Below are positions 25,924 to 35,336 of a DNA stretch of 64,000 nucleotides, piece by piece. A program made the translations under genes and the position numbers. A model generated the notes under the pieces. That model did not search any database, had not been told where the DNA came from, and was given only the letters and a program-made list of their open reading frames with translations. Each line of letters opens with the position of its first letter. The stretch's first letter is position 1. This DNA is from Acidithiobacillus thiooxidans ATCC 19377 (GTDB lineage Bacteria > Pseudomonadota > Gammaproteobacteria > Acidithiobacillales > Acidithiobacillaceae): the NCBI RefSeq assembly GCF_009662475.1, contig NZ_CP045571.1, positions 2,726,501 to 2,790,500 on the forward strand, in the 5' to 3' direction.

Positions 25924-27350
25924 CAGGAAGCTCCTTCCACGACGGACACCGGGGCCACGTCGACGATTTCTTGCGGATTCAGTTTACCAATGGCCAGCAG
26001 CAGTGCGGCACGCTGGACAGCCTCGGCATAATCGGCCGATACCAGTTCAGCCCGGGATTGATCCAGCTCGGCTTGCCCATGTAACAAGCCGGTAATGGTT
26101 TCAACGCCATTTTCATAACGCAGTCGCACCAGACGCTGGGATTCTTCCATTTGCTGAACAGCCAGACGGCGCATTTTGACGCGCAGTGCCGCCTCACGCG
26201 CACCGCGCCAGACTTCTGCCACCTGCAAGCGCAGCTTGTCCTGCGCTTCCTGCAAGGCGGCCATGGCCTGCTCACGTTCGGCCTGCGCCCGATCCATGCC
26301 CCCGCCCCGGGAAAAATCCAGCACATTCCAGGTGACTTCGCCGCCAACGGTATAGGAAGGAGCAGCATTACCCAAGGATGTACCGTTCCATTCCTGATTG
26401 GCCATGGCGTTCACATGGGGCAGATAGGCTGCACGAGCGACCTGGATACCATCCTGAGCGGCTTTCAATTTGTGGCGTAGCGCGACAATGCCCGCATTTT
26501 CTGTCATCGCCTGGCGCTGCAAATCCAGGAGGGAGTGATCAGGTAAGGCGGGTTGTACGGGTTTCCCCACGGATAATGTTTTTTCTTCCGGCCAGCCAAT
26601 CAGAATAGACAGATTTTCCAGAGCATTAGCATGGTCATTTTCTGCGGTCTGCACTGCCAGCTGAGCTTTTTCCAGATTCACCTCAGCTGCCAGCCAATCG
26701 CTTTTGACCAGCACCCCTTTATCCAGAAGCAATTTGCTGGTTTTGACATAGGACTCAGCGGCCTTCTGGGCTTTATGGGCAACCTGAATGGCGCTTTCAG
26801 CCGCAATGACGCTGTCGTAGGCCTGCAAAACCGCAAAAGTCAGCTTTTGCCGGGCCATGACATTTCCGCTTTGGGCGGCTTCCAGCATGGCGTGGGCCTG
26901 GCTCAGGCGCCCCCAGATTTCACCACCATTCCAGATCGGAATTTCCAACTGGAGTTTGGTACCGTAGTTATGATAACTACCCGGCAAATTGAGACCAGCC
27001 GGTGCCACATTGAGGCTGTTGGGATTACTGGGATTAAACTGACTTGCGCCAAAATCATTGAAAGTTGCCTGGCGTTGGGACAACTTCATCCCGAAAACGG
27101 TCAAGGCATTATTGGACTGGCTGGCAGAAAACGAAGCATTCAGTTTCGGCAGCAGGTGGCCACGCGCCTGGGACACCGCCCCCTTGGCTTCCGCCTGCTC
27201 CGCCTTGGCGGCCATCATCTGCGGATTCTGTTTGAGCGCCATGGCCACACACTGGTTAAAATCCACTGCCTGAGCAGATAGGGCAAAAAAAGTTCCTGAG
27301 ACAGCTATGGCAACGAGCGCCAGGGATTTTTTATAGGGACCGTAATGCAT
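25923..27350 (-). CDS. TolC-family outer-membrane efflux protein
   Basis: The start at 27350 follows GGAGAAATCA and gives a 475-aa protein with a Sec signal (KKSLALVAIAVSGTFFALSAQA). Two repeats of the OEP fold are seen (VDFNQCVAMALKQNPQMMAAKAE at the start and ALPDHSLLDLQRQAMTENAGIV in the middle), with long Ala/Glu/Gln helices. It would form the outer-membrane channel for the RND pump. The promoter with a palindrome inside its spacer (27451-27480) lies 101 bases upstream. Confidence 0.9.
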   Translation of the reverse strand: MHYGPYKKSLALVAIAVSGTFFALSAQAVDFNQCVAMALKQNPQMMAAKAEQAEAKGAVSQARGHLLPKLNASFSASQSNNALTVFGMKLSQRQATFNDFGASQFNPSNPNSLNVAPAGLNLPGSYHNYGTKLQLEIPIWNGGEIWGRLSQAHAMLEAAQSGNVMARQKLTFAVLQAYDSVIAAESAIQVAHKAQKAAESYVKTSKLLLDKGVLVKSDWLAAEVNLEKAQLAVQTAENDHANALENLSILIGWPEEKTLSVGKPVQPALPDHSLLDLQRQAMTENAGIVALRHKLKAAQDGIQVARAAYLPHVNAMANQEWNGTSLGNAAPSYTVGGEVTWNVLDFSRGGGMDRAQAEREQAMAALQEAQDKLRLQVAEVWRGAREAALRVKMRRLAVQQMEESQRLVRLRYENGVETITGLLHGQAELDQSRAELVSADYAEAVQRAALLLAIGKLNPQEIVDVAPVSVVEGAS

Positions 27351-27450
27351 TGATTTCTCCGCCAAACAAAGCCGCCACAAATCAGGTCACGCAGCCATTA
27401 CCAATTGCTTTTCCTTGCGTTTTCTGAAAACCAGCAGGCACAGGCGGCGG

Positions 27451-27480
27451 AGTATATCAGAATATCATCATATTCCACAA
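27451..27480 (-). promoter_or_regulatory. Promoter of the efflux operon with an operator palindrome in its spacer
   Basis: On the minus strand TTGTGG (27475-27480) and TATACT (27451-27456) are 18 bases apart. Almost the whole spacer is the perfect palindrome GAATAT-CATC-ATATTC (27460-27475). A repressor bound there would block RNA polymerase. The ArsR-family gene just upstream (27550-27852) is the obvious candidate. The rest of the 200-base gap (27351-27549) shows no other clear feature. Confidence 0.6.
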
Positions 27481-27549
27481 ATGCGCATCAGGCACCGGTT
27501 CTTGCTGCCATTGCCTTTGCTAGCCGATGATTCAGATCTATCCAGAGTT

Positions 27550-27852
27550 TCAGTGGATACTGCAGAACACATCACTCATCATGGAAATCAGGCGCAAAGT
27601 GCGCGGATCACCCACTCGATAATAAACCTTGTTGGCGTCCTTGCGAGCGCGGAGGATATCTTTTTCCCGCAAAATGGCGAGATGCTGAGAAATATTACTT
27701 TGTGTGGTACCCACTGCGGAGACAATGTCCTGAACACTCATTTCTTCTGAACCCAAAACACAAAGCACCTTGAGGCGCAGGGGGTGGGCCATGGCTTTCA
27801 GAGAACGCGAAGCCTGCTCGATATCCTCTTCCCGGGTTGGTAACTCTTCCAT
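27550..27852 (-). CDS. ArsR-family repressor with SqrR/BigR-like cysteine pair
   Basis: The start at 27852 gives a 100-aa winged-helix protein: SLKAMAHPLRLKVLCVLG, recognition helix TTQSNISQHLAIL and wing RKDANKVYYRV. Two cysteines, Cys31 (KVLCVL) and Cys97 (DVFCSI), are 66 residues apart, the same spacing as Cys41/Cys107 of SqrR and Cys42/Cys108 of BigR, as I recall those proteins. They sense persulfide by forming a tetrasulfide bridge. Arsenic-sensor CVC motifs are absent. The downstream operon encodes rhodanese and DUF2892 proteins, which SqrR/BigR/YgaV-type regulators control elsewhere. Family is sure; persulfide sensing is a strong inference. Confidence 0.85.
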   Translation of the reverse strand: MEELPTREEDIEQASRSLKAMAHPLRLKVLCVLGSEEMSVQDIVSAVGTTQSNISQHLAILREKDILRARKDANKVYYRVGDPRTLRLISMMSDVFCSIH

Positions 27853-27966
27853 ATTCTTGCCTCTTGGTCTATTAACCATCTTATTGACTTTAATTGAAAA
27901 TTCTTAAAAAAATGCCTGTTTTGCTGCCTTGCGTTTTCATCTGCAAACGCTTAGAATCCAGCGCAT

Positions 27967-28040
27967 GCGGGTGTAGTTCAATGGCAGAACCTGAGCTTCC
28001 CAAGCTCATGACGTGGGTTCGATTCCCATCACCCGCTCCA
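27967..28040 (+). tRNA. tRNA-Gly (anticodon CCC)
   Basis: A complete 74-base cloverleaf: acceptor GCGGGTG/CACCCGC, D arm with TTCAATGGCAGAA, anticodon arm TGAGC-TTCCCAA-GCTCA (CCC), T loop GGTTCGATTCC and encoded CCA. It stands alone between the arsR-like gene and ubiD. Confidence 0.95.
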
Positions 28041-28098
28041 CCATCAGCGAATGAGAATAACCCCATACAACAATTTTAGAAACCCCAACCATACCCGA

Positions 28099-29571
28099 TT
28101 AGAATAGCGGTCGATCCAGACTACTCAGTATAGCATCCACGCTGTCCCGCACGGCACTGGTCATCTGGATGGGACGTCCCCATTCCCGACTGGTTTCTCC
28201 CGGCATCTTGTTGGTGGCATCGAAACCCGTTTTACCGCCCAGACCAGCCACCGGCGAAGCAAAATCGAGGTAATCGATGGGCGTATTGTCTATCAGCGTA
28301 ATGTCCCGTACCGGGTCCATGCGCGTTGTCATCGCCCAGATGACATCCTCCCAACTGCGCACATTGATGTCGTCGTCCACGACAATAATAAATTTGGTGT
28401 ACATGAACTGCCGTAAAAATCCCCAAATACCAAACATGACGCGTTTGGCATGTCCTGGATATCCCTTGCGGATACTGACGACAGCCAGGCGATAGGAGCA
28501 GCCTTCAGGAGGCAGATAAAAATCAACAATTTCCGGAAACTGCTTTTGCAGGAGAGGCACAAAAACCTCGTTCAGGGCCGCACCAAGAATGGCTGGCTCG
28601 TCCGGAGGGCGTCCGGTATAGGTACTATGATAAATGGGATTTTCGCGGTGGGTGACGGCTTCGACCGTAAAAACGGGGAATTTCTGGGTTTCGTTGTAAT
28701 ATCCGGTGTGGTCGCCAAAAGGTCCCTCTTCAGCCATATCATCGGGATATATGTGCCCTTCCAGGACTATTTCCGCGCGCGCCGGAACTTGCAGGGGTAC
28801 GATCAACGCTTTGGCCAGTTCCGTCCGCCCGCCCCGTAGTAATCCCGCAAATTGATGTTCGGAAACCGTATCGGGAATGGGAATAACGGCGGCGAGAATG
28901 GTGGCCGGGTCAGCGCCATAGGCCACAGCAACCGGGAAAGCCTCACCCGGATGTAATTTTTGAAATTCACGTAAATCCTGCGCCCCACCCCGGTGCGCCA
29001 GCCAACGCATGATCACCCGATTACGGCCAATGACCTGTTGTCGGTAAATTCCCATATTGGCACGGCGCTTGTGCGGACCTTTGGTAATGGTCAGCCCCCA
29101 GGTCATGAGTGGTGCTACGTCTTCGGGCCAACAGGTCTGCACCGGCAAGGTGGATAAATCCACATCGTCGCCGCGCATGATCACTTCCTGACAAACCGGG
29201 CGCGCAACATTTGTCGGAGCCATATACAGCACCTTGCGCAAGGTCGGCAATTTGCTCCACAGGTCCTTCAGTCCCCGGGGCGGATCCGGCTCCTTGAGAT
29301 AGGACAGCAACTGACCAATCTGGCGCAGATCAGCCAGAGACTCTGCACCCATACCCAGAGCGACTCTTTCCGTGGTTCCAAAAAGATTGCCCAGCACCGG
29401 TATATCGAACCCGCTGGGCTTTTTGAATAACACCGCAGGGCCACCTGCCCGCAGGGTACGATCACAAATTTCCGTCATCTCCAGCTGCGGAGAAACCGGC
29501 ACATCCAGCGTGCGCAGCAGGTCACGTTTTTCAAGGTCGGCAATAAAGGCACGCAGGTCACGATAGCTCAT
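28099..29571 (-). CDS. ubiD: 4-hydroxy-3-polyprenylbenzoate decarboxylase
   Basis: The 490-aa protein is a full-length Ubi[20 protein letters not shown] start, the prFMN-binding [15 protein letters not shown] segment and the active-site ER/E set around [10 protein letters not shown] and [11 protein letters not shown]. It removes the carboxyl group in ubiquinone synthesis and needs prenylated FMN made by UbiX, which is not in this window. It lies 24 bases downstream of the PhnD-like gene on the same strand, and other ubiquinone genes (ubiH, ubiI-like, ubiK) lie 3 kb away on the other strand. Confidence 0.95.
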   Translation of the reverse strand: MSYRDLRAFIADLEKRDLLRTLDVPVSPQLEMTEICDRTLRAGGPAVLFKKPSGFDIPVLGNLFGTTERVALGMGAESLADLRQIGQLLSYLKEPDPPRGLKDLWSKLPTLRKVLYMAPTNVARPVCQEVIMRGDDVDLSTLPVQTCWPEDVAPLMTWGLTITKGPHKRRANMGIYRQQVIGRNRVIMRWLAHRGGAQDLREFQKLHPGEAFPVAVAYGADPATILAAVIPIPDTVSEHQFAGLLRGGRTELAKALIVPLQVPARAEIVLEGHIYPDDMAEEGPFGDHTGYYNETQKFPVFTVEAVTHRENPIYHSTYTGRPPDEPAILGAALNEVFVPLLQKQFPEIVDFYLPPEGCSYRLAVVSIRKGYPGHAKRVMFGIWGFLRQFMYTKFIIVVDDDINVRSWEDVIWAMTTRMDPVRDITLIDNTPIDYLDFASPVAGLGGKTGFDATNKMPGETSREWGRPIQMTSAVRDSVDAILSSLDRPLF

Positions 29572-29595
29572 GGGCGCATTGTAACCGCAGCACGG

Positions 29596-30468
29596 CTAAT
29601 TTGTCCCGCCTTCGGGATCTTCACGGGCGACGACAAAGGCGCTGTCTGCCACGGCCAGGCTGGAGGTCGCACGAATATCAATGGCTTCGTGACCGCTGAT
29701 GTATTCATCGGCAAGGGTGGCAAGGCAGGCGATTTCATCTTCCGTAACCGCCTCAAATCCGGAAAAACCCAAATCTTCCAACAGGCTTTTTCCACGAGGA
29801 TCCTGATCCATGTTTATCAACAAGTCAGTCAGTAATTCCCGTTGTGGCAGTAAGCGTGGGCCCACGCAAAAAGCATGAAAAGCAAAGGCATCATCAGACT
29901 GATCAATCACTCTTAAACGTTCACGGATCAGTTTACTGGCACTGCTGTAAACTTCATTAAAAAGAAAACCCAAATCCGCCTGGCCCTGCAGTAAGGCCTT
30001 GAGCACCCCTTGATAGCTGCCGGTAAACACAAAATCCAGACGCGCTCGATCAATGTCAGCCTTATCCATGAGGAATAACCCCACCATATGGACCAGCGTT
30101 GAGGGATGCGCCGAAGCAATCCGGATACGCTCCGGAAAATCCTCAGCATGATGAATAGAACCTGCTGCTGGTGCGCACAAGTACACTTCATCAAAATGGT
30201 TTAGCGGCTTGACGATGGGCAGAAAACCCAGCTTTTGCTGATACTGCACCCAATCAAAAGGATTGGCATATACCAGATCATAATTTCCGGACAGCACTGC
30301 CGCCCGACCGCTGTCAAAATCATCCTGCGGCTGAAAATGCATTACCCGACCCAGGTGGCGCTGCAAAAAAGTATTCATCAAAAACCAGCCTGGCAGATTT
30401 TTCCCGGAATAATTCGGGTCAACCGTAAAGTTCAGTATGGTTTTGGAAGGCAAAACTTCTTCTGTCAT
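29596..30468 (-). CDS. PhnD-like periplasmic-binding-fold protein without export signal
   Basis: The start at 30468 gives a 290-aa protein with the PhnD/TauA-like fold (ILNFTVDPNYSGKNLPGWFL, ALLQGQADLGFLFNEVYSSA and a conserved SAHPSTLVHMVG loop). Unlike transporter-binding proteins it has no signal peptide, and no ABC permease or ATPase gene is nearby. It is therefore probably cytoplasmic. It follows an SCP-2 gene by 13 bases and precedes ubiD by 24, so a role in binding a phosphorylated or aromatic intermediate is possible but unproven. Codon use does not stand out. Confidence 0.7.
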   Translation of the reverse strand: MTEEVLPSKTILNFTVDPNYSGKNLPGWFLMNTFLQRHLGRVMHFQPQDDFDSGRAAVLSGNYDLVYANPFDWVQYQQKLGFLPIVKPLNHFDEVYLCAPAAGSIHHAEDFPERIRIASAHPSTLVHMVGLFLMDKADIDRARLDFVFTGSYQGVLKALLQGQADLGFLFNEVYSSASKLIRERLRVIDQSDDAFAFHAFCVGPRLLPQRELLTDLLINMDQDPRGKSLLEDLGFSGFEAVTEDEIACLATLADEYISGHEAIDIRATSSLAVADSAFVVAREDPEGGTN

Positions 30469-30481
30469 CAATGCATCCGCC

Positions 30482-30871
30482 CTAAATATCAAAATCGACG
30501 GGTATTTCACCCAGAATACTCAGGTGAATATTGAATGGGGTCATATATTTCATGGCGGTCATCATGGACCCTTTAAATTTCAGCTTACGCGTCATCAGCG
30601 CGGCTTTTCCAGACAGCTCGCCGGAAAGAATTTTTTTCCAGTTGTCCATGGAGGTCCACATGATGAAATCACGACGACGACCATCAGAAGGGCCCGCATA
30701 GATGACTTTTCCGGCTTTGCAGAAAAGCATGACATGGGGGATATCGGGACGATCCTCAATATAGTATTCCCAGGTCGCATTAAAATTTTTCAGATCTTTC
30801 TGGATTTCCGGATGGGTGTCCCATTGTTTACCCACCAGACGAATCCACTCCGTACTCATGAATTTTGCCAT
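30482..30871 (-). CDS. SCP-2 sterol-carrier-like lipid-binding protein
   Basis: The 129-aa protein is a single SCP-2 domain: a first helix, NFNATWEYYIEDRPDIPHVMLF strands, and ILSGELSGKAALMTRKLKFKG followed by MTAMKYMTPF. This fold forms a hydrophobic tunnel. In UbiJ and UbiT the same fold holds ubiquinone intermediates. The ubiD gene two positions downstream makes a similar role plausible here; that is inference. The start is 30871, with AGAGGCGC 10 bases upstream. Confidence 0.78.
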   Translation of the reverse strand: MAKFMSTEWIRLVGKQWDTHPEIQKDLKNFNATWEYYIEDRPDIPHVMLFCKAGKVIYAGPSDGRRRDFIMWTSMDNWKKILSGELSGKAALMTRKLKFKGSMMTAMKYMTPFNIHLSILGEIPVDFDI

Positions 30872-30955
30872 AACTTGAAGCGCCTCTACGCTACCGAACC
30901 CAATAATATAATAATTTGGTTACATGCTTCTTATCTTCCCAATATAAACTTATAG

Positions 30956-31702
30956 TTAGTTGTTTTTTTCGTTTTCGCCAGCCGTAAGAAAATATTGCAC
31001 AATCATTCCAGAAAGCAACACACCAAATATCGCGGGCATATAGGAAATGGTTCCATTGACCGTTCTGGGCCGTCCCTGCGGGCCGCTAACCGGCTCCTGG
31101 GGAGCGGCAGGTCGCGGTGCCTCATCGGAAAATACAGTCAGAAAATCGAGGCTGGCGCCGTTTTTACGGAGTAACGCCCGGACTTCACGGGCCAGCGGAC
31201 ATGTCTCCGTCTGATTCAATTTGGCTACTCGCACCCGCCGGGGATCCAGACGATTCCCTGCGCCCATACTCGAAAACACTTCCAGACCCAAATGCTGGGC
31301 TGATTGAATAAGCACCGCTTTCCAGGCAATGGCATCAATGCAATCTGCTACCACTTCCGCGCCACTGTTACGCAGGATCTGCTCGGCATTGTCGACGGTA
31401 ATAAATTCCTGTCTGGCGTCCACTTCACAATCTGGAGAAATATCCTGAATCCTTGCCGCCATCACGGCCACCTTGGGCTGGTCCAGCGTCGAGTGCAAAG
31501 CCACCAACTGGCGGTTAATATTGGATGAGGAGACTACATCGTGATCAACCAGGGTGATTTTACCGACCCCCGACCGGGCCAGGTTTTCTGCTACATATCC
31601 CCCCACGCCTCCCACCCCGGCAATAAGCACATGGCGGTGGCGCAAATCGGCTACTGCCGCAGCACCCAAAAGAATTTCGCTACGAATAAAGGGATCTTGC
31701 AT
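30956..31702 (-). CDS. tcdA: tRNA threonylcarbamoyladenosine dehydratase (CsdL/TcdA)
   Basis: The 248-aa E1-like protein has the ATP-binding GVGGVGGYVAENLARSGVGK, VDHDVVSSSNINRQ and the ADCIDAIAWKAVLI stretch, and a C-terminal hydrophobic helix (FGVLLSGMIVQYFL). TcdA cyclises t6A37 on tRNAs to ct6A. The start is directly after the tatD stop (no gap), so the two are coupled. tsaB, another t6A pathway gene, is also in this window, at 39605. Confidence 0.9.
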   Translation of the reverse strand: MQDPFIRSEILLGAAAVADLRHRHVLIAGVGGVGGYVAENLARSGVGKITLVDHDVVSSSNINRQLVALHSTLDQPKVAVMAARIQDISPDCEVDARQEFITVDNAEQILRNSGAEVVADCIDAIAWKAVLIQSAQHLGLEVFSSMGAGNRLDPRRVRVAKLNQTETCPLAREVRALLRKNGASLDFLTVFSDEAPRPAAPQEPVSGPQGRPRTVNGTISYMPAIFGVLLSGMIVQYFLTAGENEKNN

Positions 31703-32527
31703 TTATAATTTTTCCTGAAAAAGAGTCAGAGTATTACGGATGAGCTGCCCTGCCAACGCTTGCGGCGCCATCTGGAGCAGACCTGCAAGCGCATGCACGG
31801 TTTCCAGCAGAAAGGCGGGTTCGTTGCGCTGCCCCCGGTAACTTTCGGCAGATTGCCAGGGAGCGTCCGTTTCCACCAGAATCCGCTCCAGCGGCAGGGA
31901 CTGGATAGTGGCCCGCAGGCGCAGCGCCCGCGCATGGGTAAAAGCCCCACCTAACCCCAGATAAAATCCCCTGTCCACCAGTCGTTGGGCCTGTACCAGA
32001 CTCCCGGAAAAACTGTGCACCACCCCGCGCAGCCCCGAAAAATCCCTGAGAATGAGTGATAGATCTTCCAGGGTGCGACGCGCGTGGAGAATCACGGGCA
32101 AATTTAACTCTTGGGCCAGATGCAACTGCATTTTCAGGCAGGCCACTTGCGACCCATAATCAGGCGCGCTTTCCGAAAGATCGAGTCCAATTTCGCCGAC
32201 CGCCACCGCCTGATCCAGCAGGCTTCGCAGTTGCTCAAGCCAGTTGGAAGCACACGCATTGATATATAAAGGGTGCACTCCGTAAGCCGGATAAAGCATG
32301 GACTGTTGCGCGCAGAGATGGTGCAGACGCGACCAAAATGCCGGGCTGTAAGCAGGCACCAGAATTTTATCGACGCCGGCATTTTTGGCCCTTTGTATGA
32401 CGGCGCTACGGTCTGGAGCAAAGGCCTCGTCATCCAGATGACAATGACTGTCAATCAAACCCTGCAGGAAAAGGTTTTGCGGCGTTCCAGCTGAGTTGCC
32501 GTTATGGTTCACTGAGCGAATCTCCAT
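31703..32527 (-). CDS. tatD: TatD-family metal-dependent hydrolase
   Basis: The 274-aa protein has the TIM-barrel metal ligands: LIDSHCHLDDEAF near the start, AVGEIGLDLSE, VILHARR, VVHSFSG and ILVETDAPW near the end. TatD proteins are DNases with proposed roles in oxidative damage repair and RNA turnover. It is followed without gap by tcdA. The N-terminus upstream of LIDSHCHL is long, so a later start is possible. Confidence 0.9.
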   Translation of the reverse strand: MEIRSVNHNGNSAGTPQNLFLQGLIDSHCHLDDEAFAPDRSAVIQRAKNAGVDKILVPAYSPAFWSRLHHLCAQQSMLYPAYGVHPLYINACASNWLEQLRSLLDQAVAVGEIGLDLSESAPDYGSQVACLKMQLHLAQELNLPVILHARRTLEDLSLILRDFSGLRGVVHSFSGSLVQAQRLVDRGFYLGLGGAFTHARALRLRATIQSLPLERILVETDAPWQSAESYRGQRNEPAFLLETVHALAGLLQMAPQALAGQLIRNTLTLFQEKL

Positions 32528-32652
32528 CCAGCTATTCTAGGACTTTCTGATGGCTTGTGTCCGCATGCACCGCCGGATTCGCAGCTTCATGACTTGCTGC
32601 AAGCGGCATCTTGGTCTTAAATGGCAGTATATGCCCAAGTACCGGAGAAATT

Positions 32653-33882
32653 ATGCGTAGCCTGACCGCCGATATCACCATCCTCGGCAATGGGCCTGTG
32701 GCGCACAGTCTGGTGCTGGCCCTGAAACAGACATCTCTCAAAATTCTCATGGTGGACACCTTTCCCCTGCAGCAGCCCCGCCCTGCGCATAGTGAGCGGA
32801 CGGTTGCCCTGGCACTGGGAAGTCGGCGTCTTCTCAGCCATCTTGGCGTCCAAATGCCGCTGCATGATGCTGCCGCCATTGAAACCGTCCAGATTACCCA
32901 ACAGGGACTTAGCGGTCGGGTCCGCCTGGAGCAGCAGCTCCTGGAGGCGCCGGAACAACGCTTGGGAGAGGTGGCCGGACTGAACACCTTGCAAGCAGCG
33001 CTGGCAGTGCCGCTGGCGCAATGTAGTACGCTGCAACAGGAGGCGGCGGGGCCTCTGGAGGACTTGCAGTGGTTTCCCGATCGTCTCCAGCTGGATTGGC
33101 CGGACCTGCGCGTGGACACAGCGCTGGCGGTCGTGGCCGACGGAGGACATGGGGGTCTTGCCCGTCTGGCGGCTTTGCAGCGCATGGGCTGGGATCATAA
33201 CCGCCATGCTATTGTCGCCACGGTAACACCGCGTGAAGCCTTACCGGGCATTGCCTTTGAACATTTTCAGGAGAGCGGGCCACTGGCTTTTTTGCCTATT
33301 GGTCAACAGCAATTTTCCATTGTCTGGAGCCTGCGTCCCAGCGCCGCAAGCCAGATGCTGGATTTAAGTGATTTCGCTTTTCTGGAAGCCCTGAACCGCC
33401 AACGGCCTCCCCATCTTCCTCTACTGTCCGGCGTTGGTCCACGTAGCGTATATCCGCTGTTTTTCCAGCGCTTATGGGCTCAGCCCAGTCAACGTCTGGC
33501 ACTAGTGGGAAATGCCGCGCAAACGCTCCATCCCCTGGCTGGCCAAGGTTACAATCTGGGCTTGCGCGATGTCGTCACCCTGGCCGCCCTGCTTCGGGAG
33601 GCCGCCGCTGCCGGGCATGATCCCGGGGCCAGACTCTTGCTGGAAGATTACAGCCGGATTCGCCACCGGGACCGCCTGGAAACCATCGCCTTCACCGAAG
33701 CCATGAATCGCCTGTTCAGCAGTCCGCGCCTGCCATTGCGTTTCGCCCGCGCTGCAGCCCTTGCCCTGCTCGAACAAAGCACGTTCGGGAAACGCGAACT
33801 CGCTGCCCGTCTGGCGGGAATTCGCCTGCCTGCCGGGAGCAGCATCCCAGACCTGATGTGGGAGTCTGTCCATGTCCACTGA
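32653..33882 (+). CDS. ubiH: UbiH-type flavin monooxygenase (2-polyprenyl-6-methoxyphenol hydroxylase)
   Basis: The start at 32653 (MRSLTADITILGNGPVAHSL) gives 409 aa with an FAD-binding GNGPVAHSLVLAL Rossmann motif, a weak DG motif, and the conserved LVGNAAQTLHPLAGQGYNLGLRDV near residue 290. The glycine-rich GxGxxG is degenerate (GNGPVA), which is common in UbiH. It hydroxylates a ring position in ubiquinone synthesis. It overlaps the next gene by 11 bases. I assign UbiH rather than UbiF by order and length; the paralogues are hard to separate. Confidence 0.8.
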   Translation: MRSLTADITILGNGPVAHSLVLALKQTSLKILMVDTFPLQQPRPAHSERTVALALGSRRLLSHLGVQMPLHDAAAIETVQITQQGLSGRVRLEQQLLEAPEQRLGEVAGLNTLQAALAVPLAQCSTLQQEAAGPLEDLQWFPDRLQLDWPDLRVDTALAVVADGGHGGLARLAALQRMGWDHNRHAIVATVTPREALPGIAFEHFQESGPLAFLPIGQQQFSIVWSLRPSAASQMLDLSDFAFLEALNRQRPPHLPLLSGVGPRSVYPLFFQRLWAQPSQRLALVGNAAQTLHPLAGQGYNLGLRDVVTLAALLREAAAAGHDPGARLLLEDYSRIRHRDRLETIAFTEAMNRLFSSPRLPLRFARAAALALLEQSTFGKRELAARLAGIRLPAGSSIPDLMWESVHVH

Positions 33883-35059
33883 CGCACATTACGACCTGAT
33901 CATTTCCGGAGCCGGCATGGTGGGTGCCAGCCTGGCGCTGGCTGCCCGGCAAAGCGGTCTCCGGGTCGCACTTTTTGAAAAACGTCCGCAATCGGTCTGC
34001 GCCCTGGCCGATCCCTCGGAGCGAGCAAGCCTGGTTGCCAATGGTTCGCAGCGCTTTTTACAGGAACTCGGTATCGACCTGGCCACGCTTGGCAGTAAAG
34101 TCGAGAGAATGCGGGTCTGGGATGCTGAAAATTCCGGCAGCATTCATCTGGACGCCGAAGAAGCCGGCGAAACCTTTCTCGGTCATATTGTTGAAAACCG
34201 GCGTTTGGAGCAGCAACTCCATGCCGCCCTGGCCGAAGCGGGAGTCACGGTGCTTTACGCCCAGGAAATCGCTCATGCCTGGGCTGATCAGCAGCACATG
34301 CAACTTAACGCGAGAGATGGAACCGGATACAAAACCACCCTTCTGGCCATTGCCGAAGGCCGCCAATCAACCCTGCGCAAACAACTTATTCAGGCGCCGG
34401 TTTTTCAGGAAGACTACGGCCAGGATGCCATCACCGCCACCGTATGGATGGAAAAGCCCCATCGCGGGATCGCCTATCAGCGTTTTCTGGCGACCGGCCC
34501 CCTGGCCGTCCTGCCCTTCAGCGCGGATGCCGAAAATCATCCCCGTGCATCCATCGTCTGGAGCGCCAAACATGCCTTGGCGCGGCGTTTGATGGCCATG
34601 GACGACAGCGCATTTTTAACCGCTCTGTATCAGGCATTCGGACCACAATTGGGGCACTTTGTGCGTATCGGCCAGCGCAGCAGTTACCCGCTTTCCGGTC
34701 TGCACAGCAGCCGTTACCTAGGTGACCGTTGCGTAGTTCTGGGAGATAGTGCCCATGGGGTGCATCCATTGGCCGGACTGGGGGTCAATCTGGGCTTTCG
34801 CGATGCGCAGGCATTGATCAGCAACATTCGCGACGCGCAAGCCCAACATGAGGACTGGGGAGATAATCCTGCGCTGCGCCGCTATCAAAGGGCGCGACGC
34901 CCTGATAATCTTCTCAATGTGATGACCTGCGGGGCACTGAGCCATCTGTTTTCCAATCGCAGTCGCGGCCTTGCCCGCCTGCGCGATATTGGCATGCTGG
35001 GAACGGCAATGCTGCCACCGGTCAAACGCTTTCTGATTCGTCAGGCCATGGGCCTTTAA
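33872..35059 (+). CDS. UbiI/UbiF-like flavin monooxygenase
   Basis: The 395-aa protein has the FAD motif IISGAGMVGASLALAARQSG, the DG-like MWDAE segment and VVLGDSAHGVHPLAGLGVNLGFRDA, the standard ubiquinone hydroxylase set. It would hydroxylate a different carbon from the upstream UbiH-like enzyme. The 10-base gap to ubiK shows an operon ubiH-ubiI-like-ubiK-comM. Which of UbiF, UbiI or UbiL it is cannot be decided here. Confidence 0.85.
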   Translation: MSTDAHYDLIISGAGMVGASLALAARQSGLRVALFEKRPQSVCALADPSERASLVANGSQRFLQELGIDLATLGSKVERMRVWDAENSGSIHLDAEEAGETFLGHIVENRRLEQQLHAALAEAGVTVLYAQEIAHAWADQQHMQLNARDGTGYKTTLLAIAEGRQSTLRKQLIQAPVFQEDYGQDAITATVWMEKPHRGIAYQRFLATGPLAVLPFSADAENHPRASIVWSAKHALARRLMAMDDSAFLTALYQAFGPQLGHFVRIGQRSSYPLSGLHSSRYLGDRCVVLGDSAHGVHPLAGLGVNLGFRDAQALISNIRDAQAQHEDWGDNPALRRYQRARRPDNLLNVMTCGALSHLFSNRSRGLARLRDIGMLGTAMLPPVKRFLIRQAMGL

Positions 35060-35069
35060 GGAGACCACC

Positions 35070-35333
35070 ATGCAACACCGTATTGCTGATGATATTGCTG
35101 CCACTCTTGGTGACGCATTTGCGCGCCTGGGCACCGTCAAGGAAGATGTGGACAAACAGGTTAAGGCCATTCTCTCCAACGCCTTGGATCGTCTGGATCT
35201 GGTTACCCGCGACGAATTTGATGTCCAGCAGGATCTGGTCTCCCGACTGGCCTCGCGCGTGGCCGCCCTGGAAGCGCGCCTGGACGCCCTGGCTCCCAAA
35301 GCAGCCCTCGACGAAAATACCGACAAGGACTGA
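35070..35333 (+). CDS. ubiK: UbiK (BMFP-domain) ubiquinone accessory factor
   Basis: The 87-aa protein is a short amphipathic helix followed by the coiled coil DEFDVQQDLVSRLASRVAALEARLDAL, which is the YqiC/UbiK layout. UbiK binds UbiJ and supports the soluble ubiquinone complex. It follows the UbiI-like gene by 10 bases and starts after AAGGAG. Confidence 0.88.
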   Translation: MQHRIADDIAATLGDAFARLGTVKEDVDKQVKAILSNALDRLDLVTRDEFDVQQDLVSRLASRVAALEARLDALAPKAALDENTDKD

Positions 35334-35336
35334 ACC

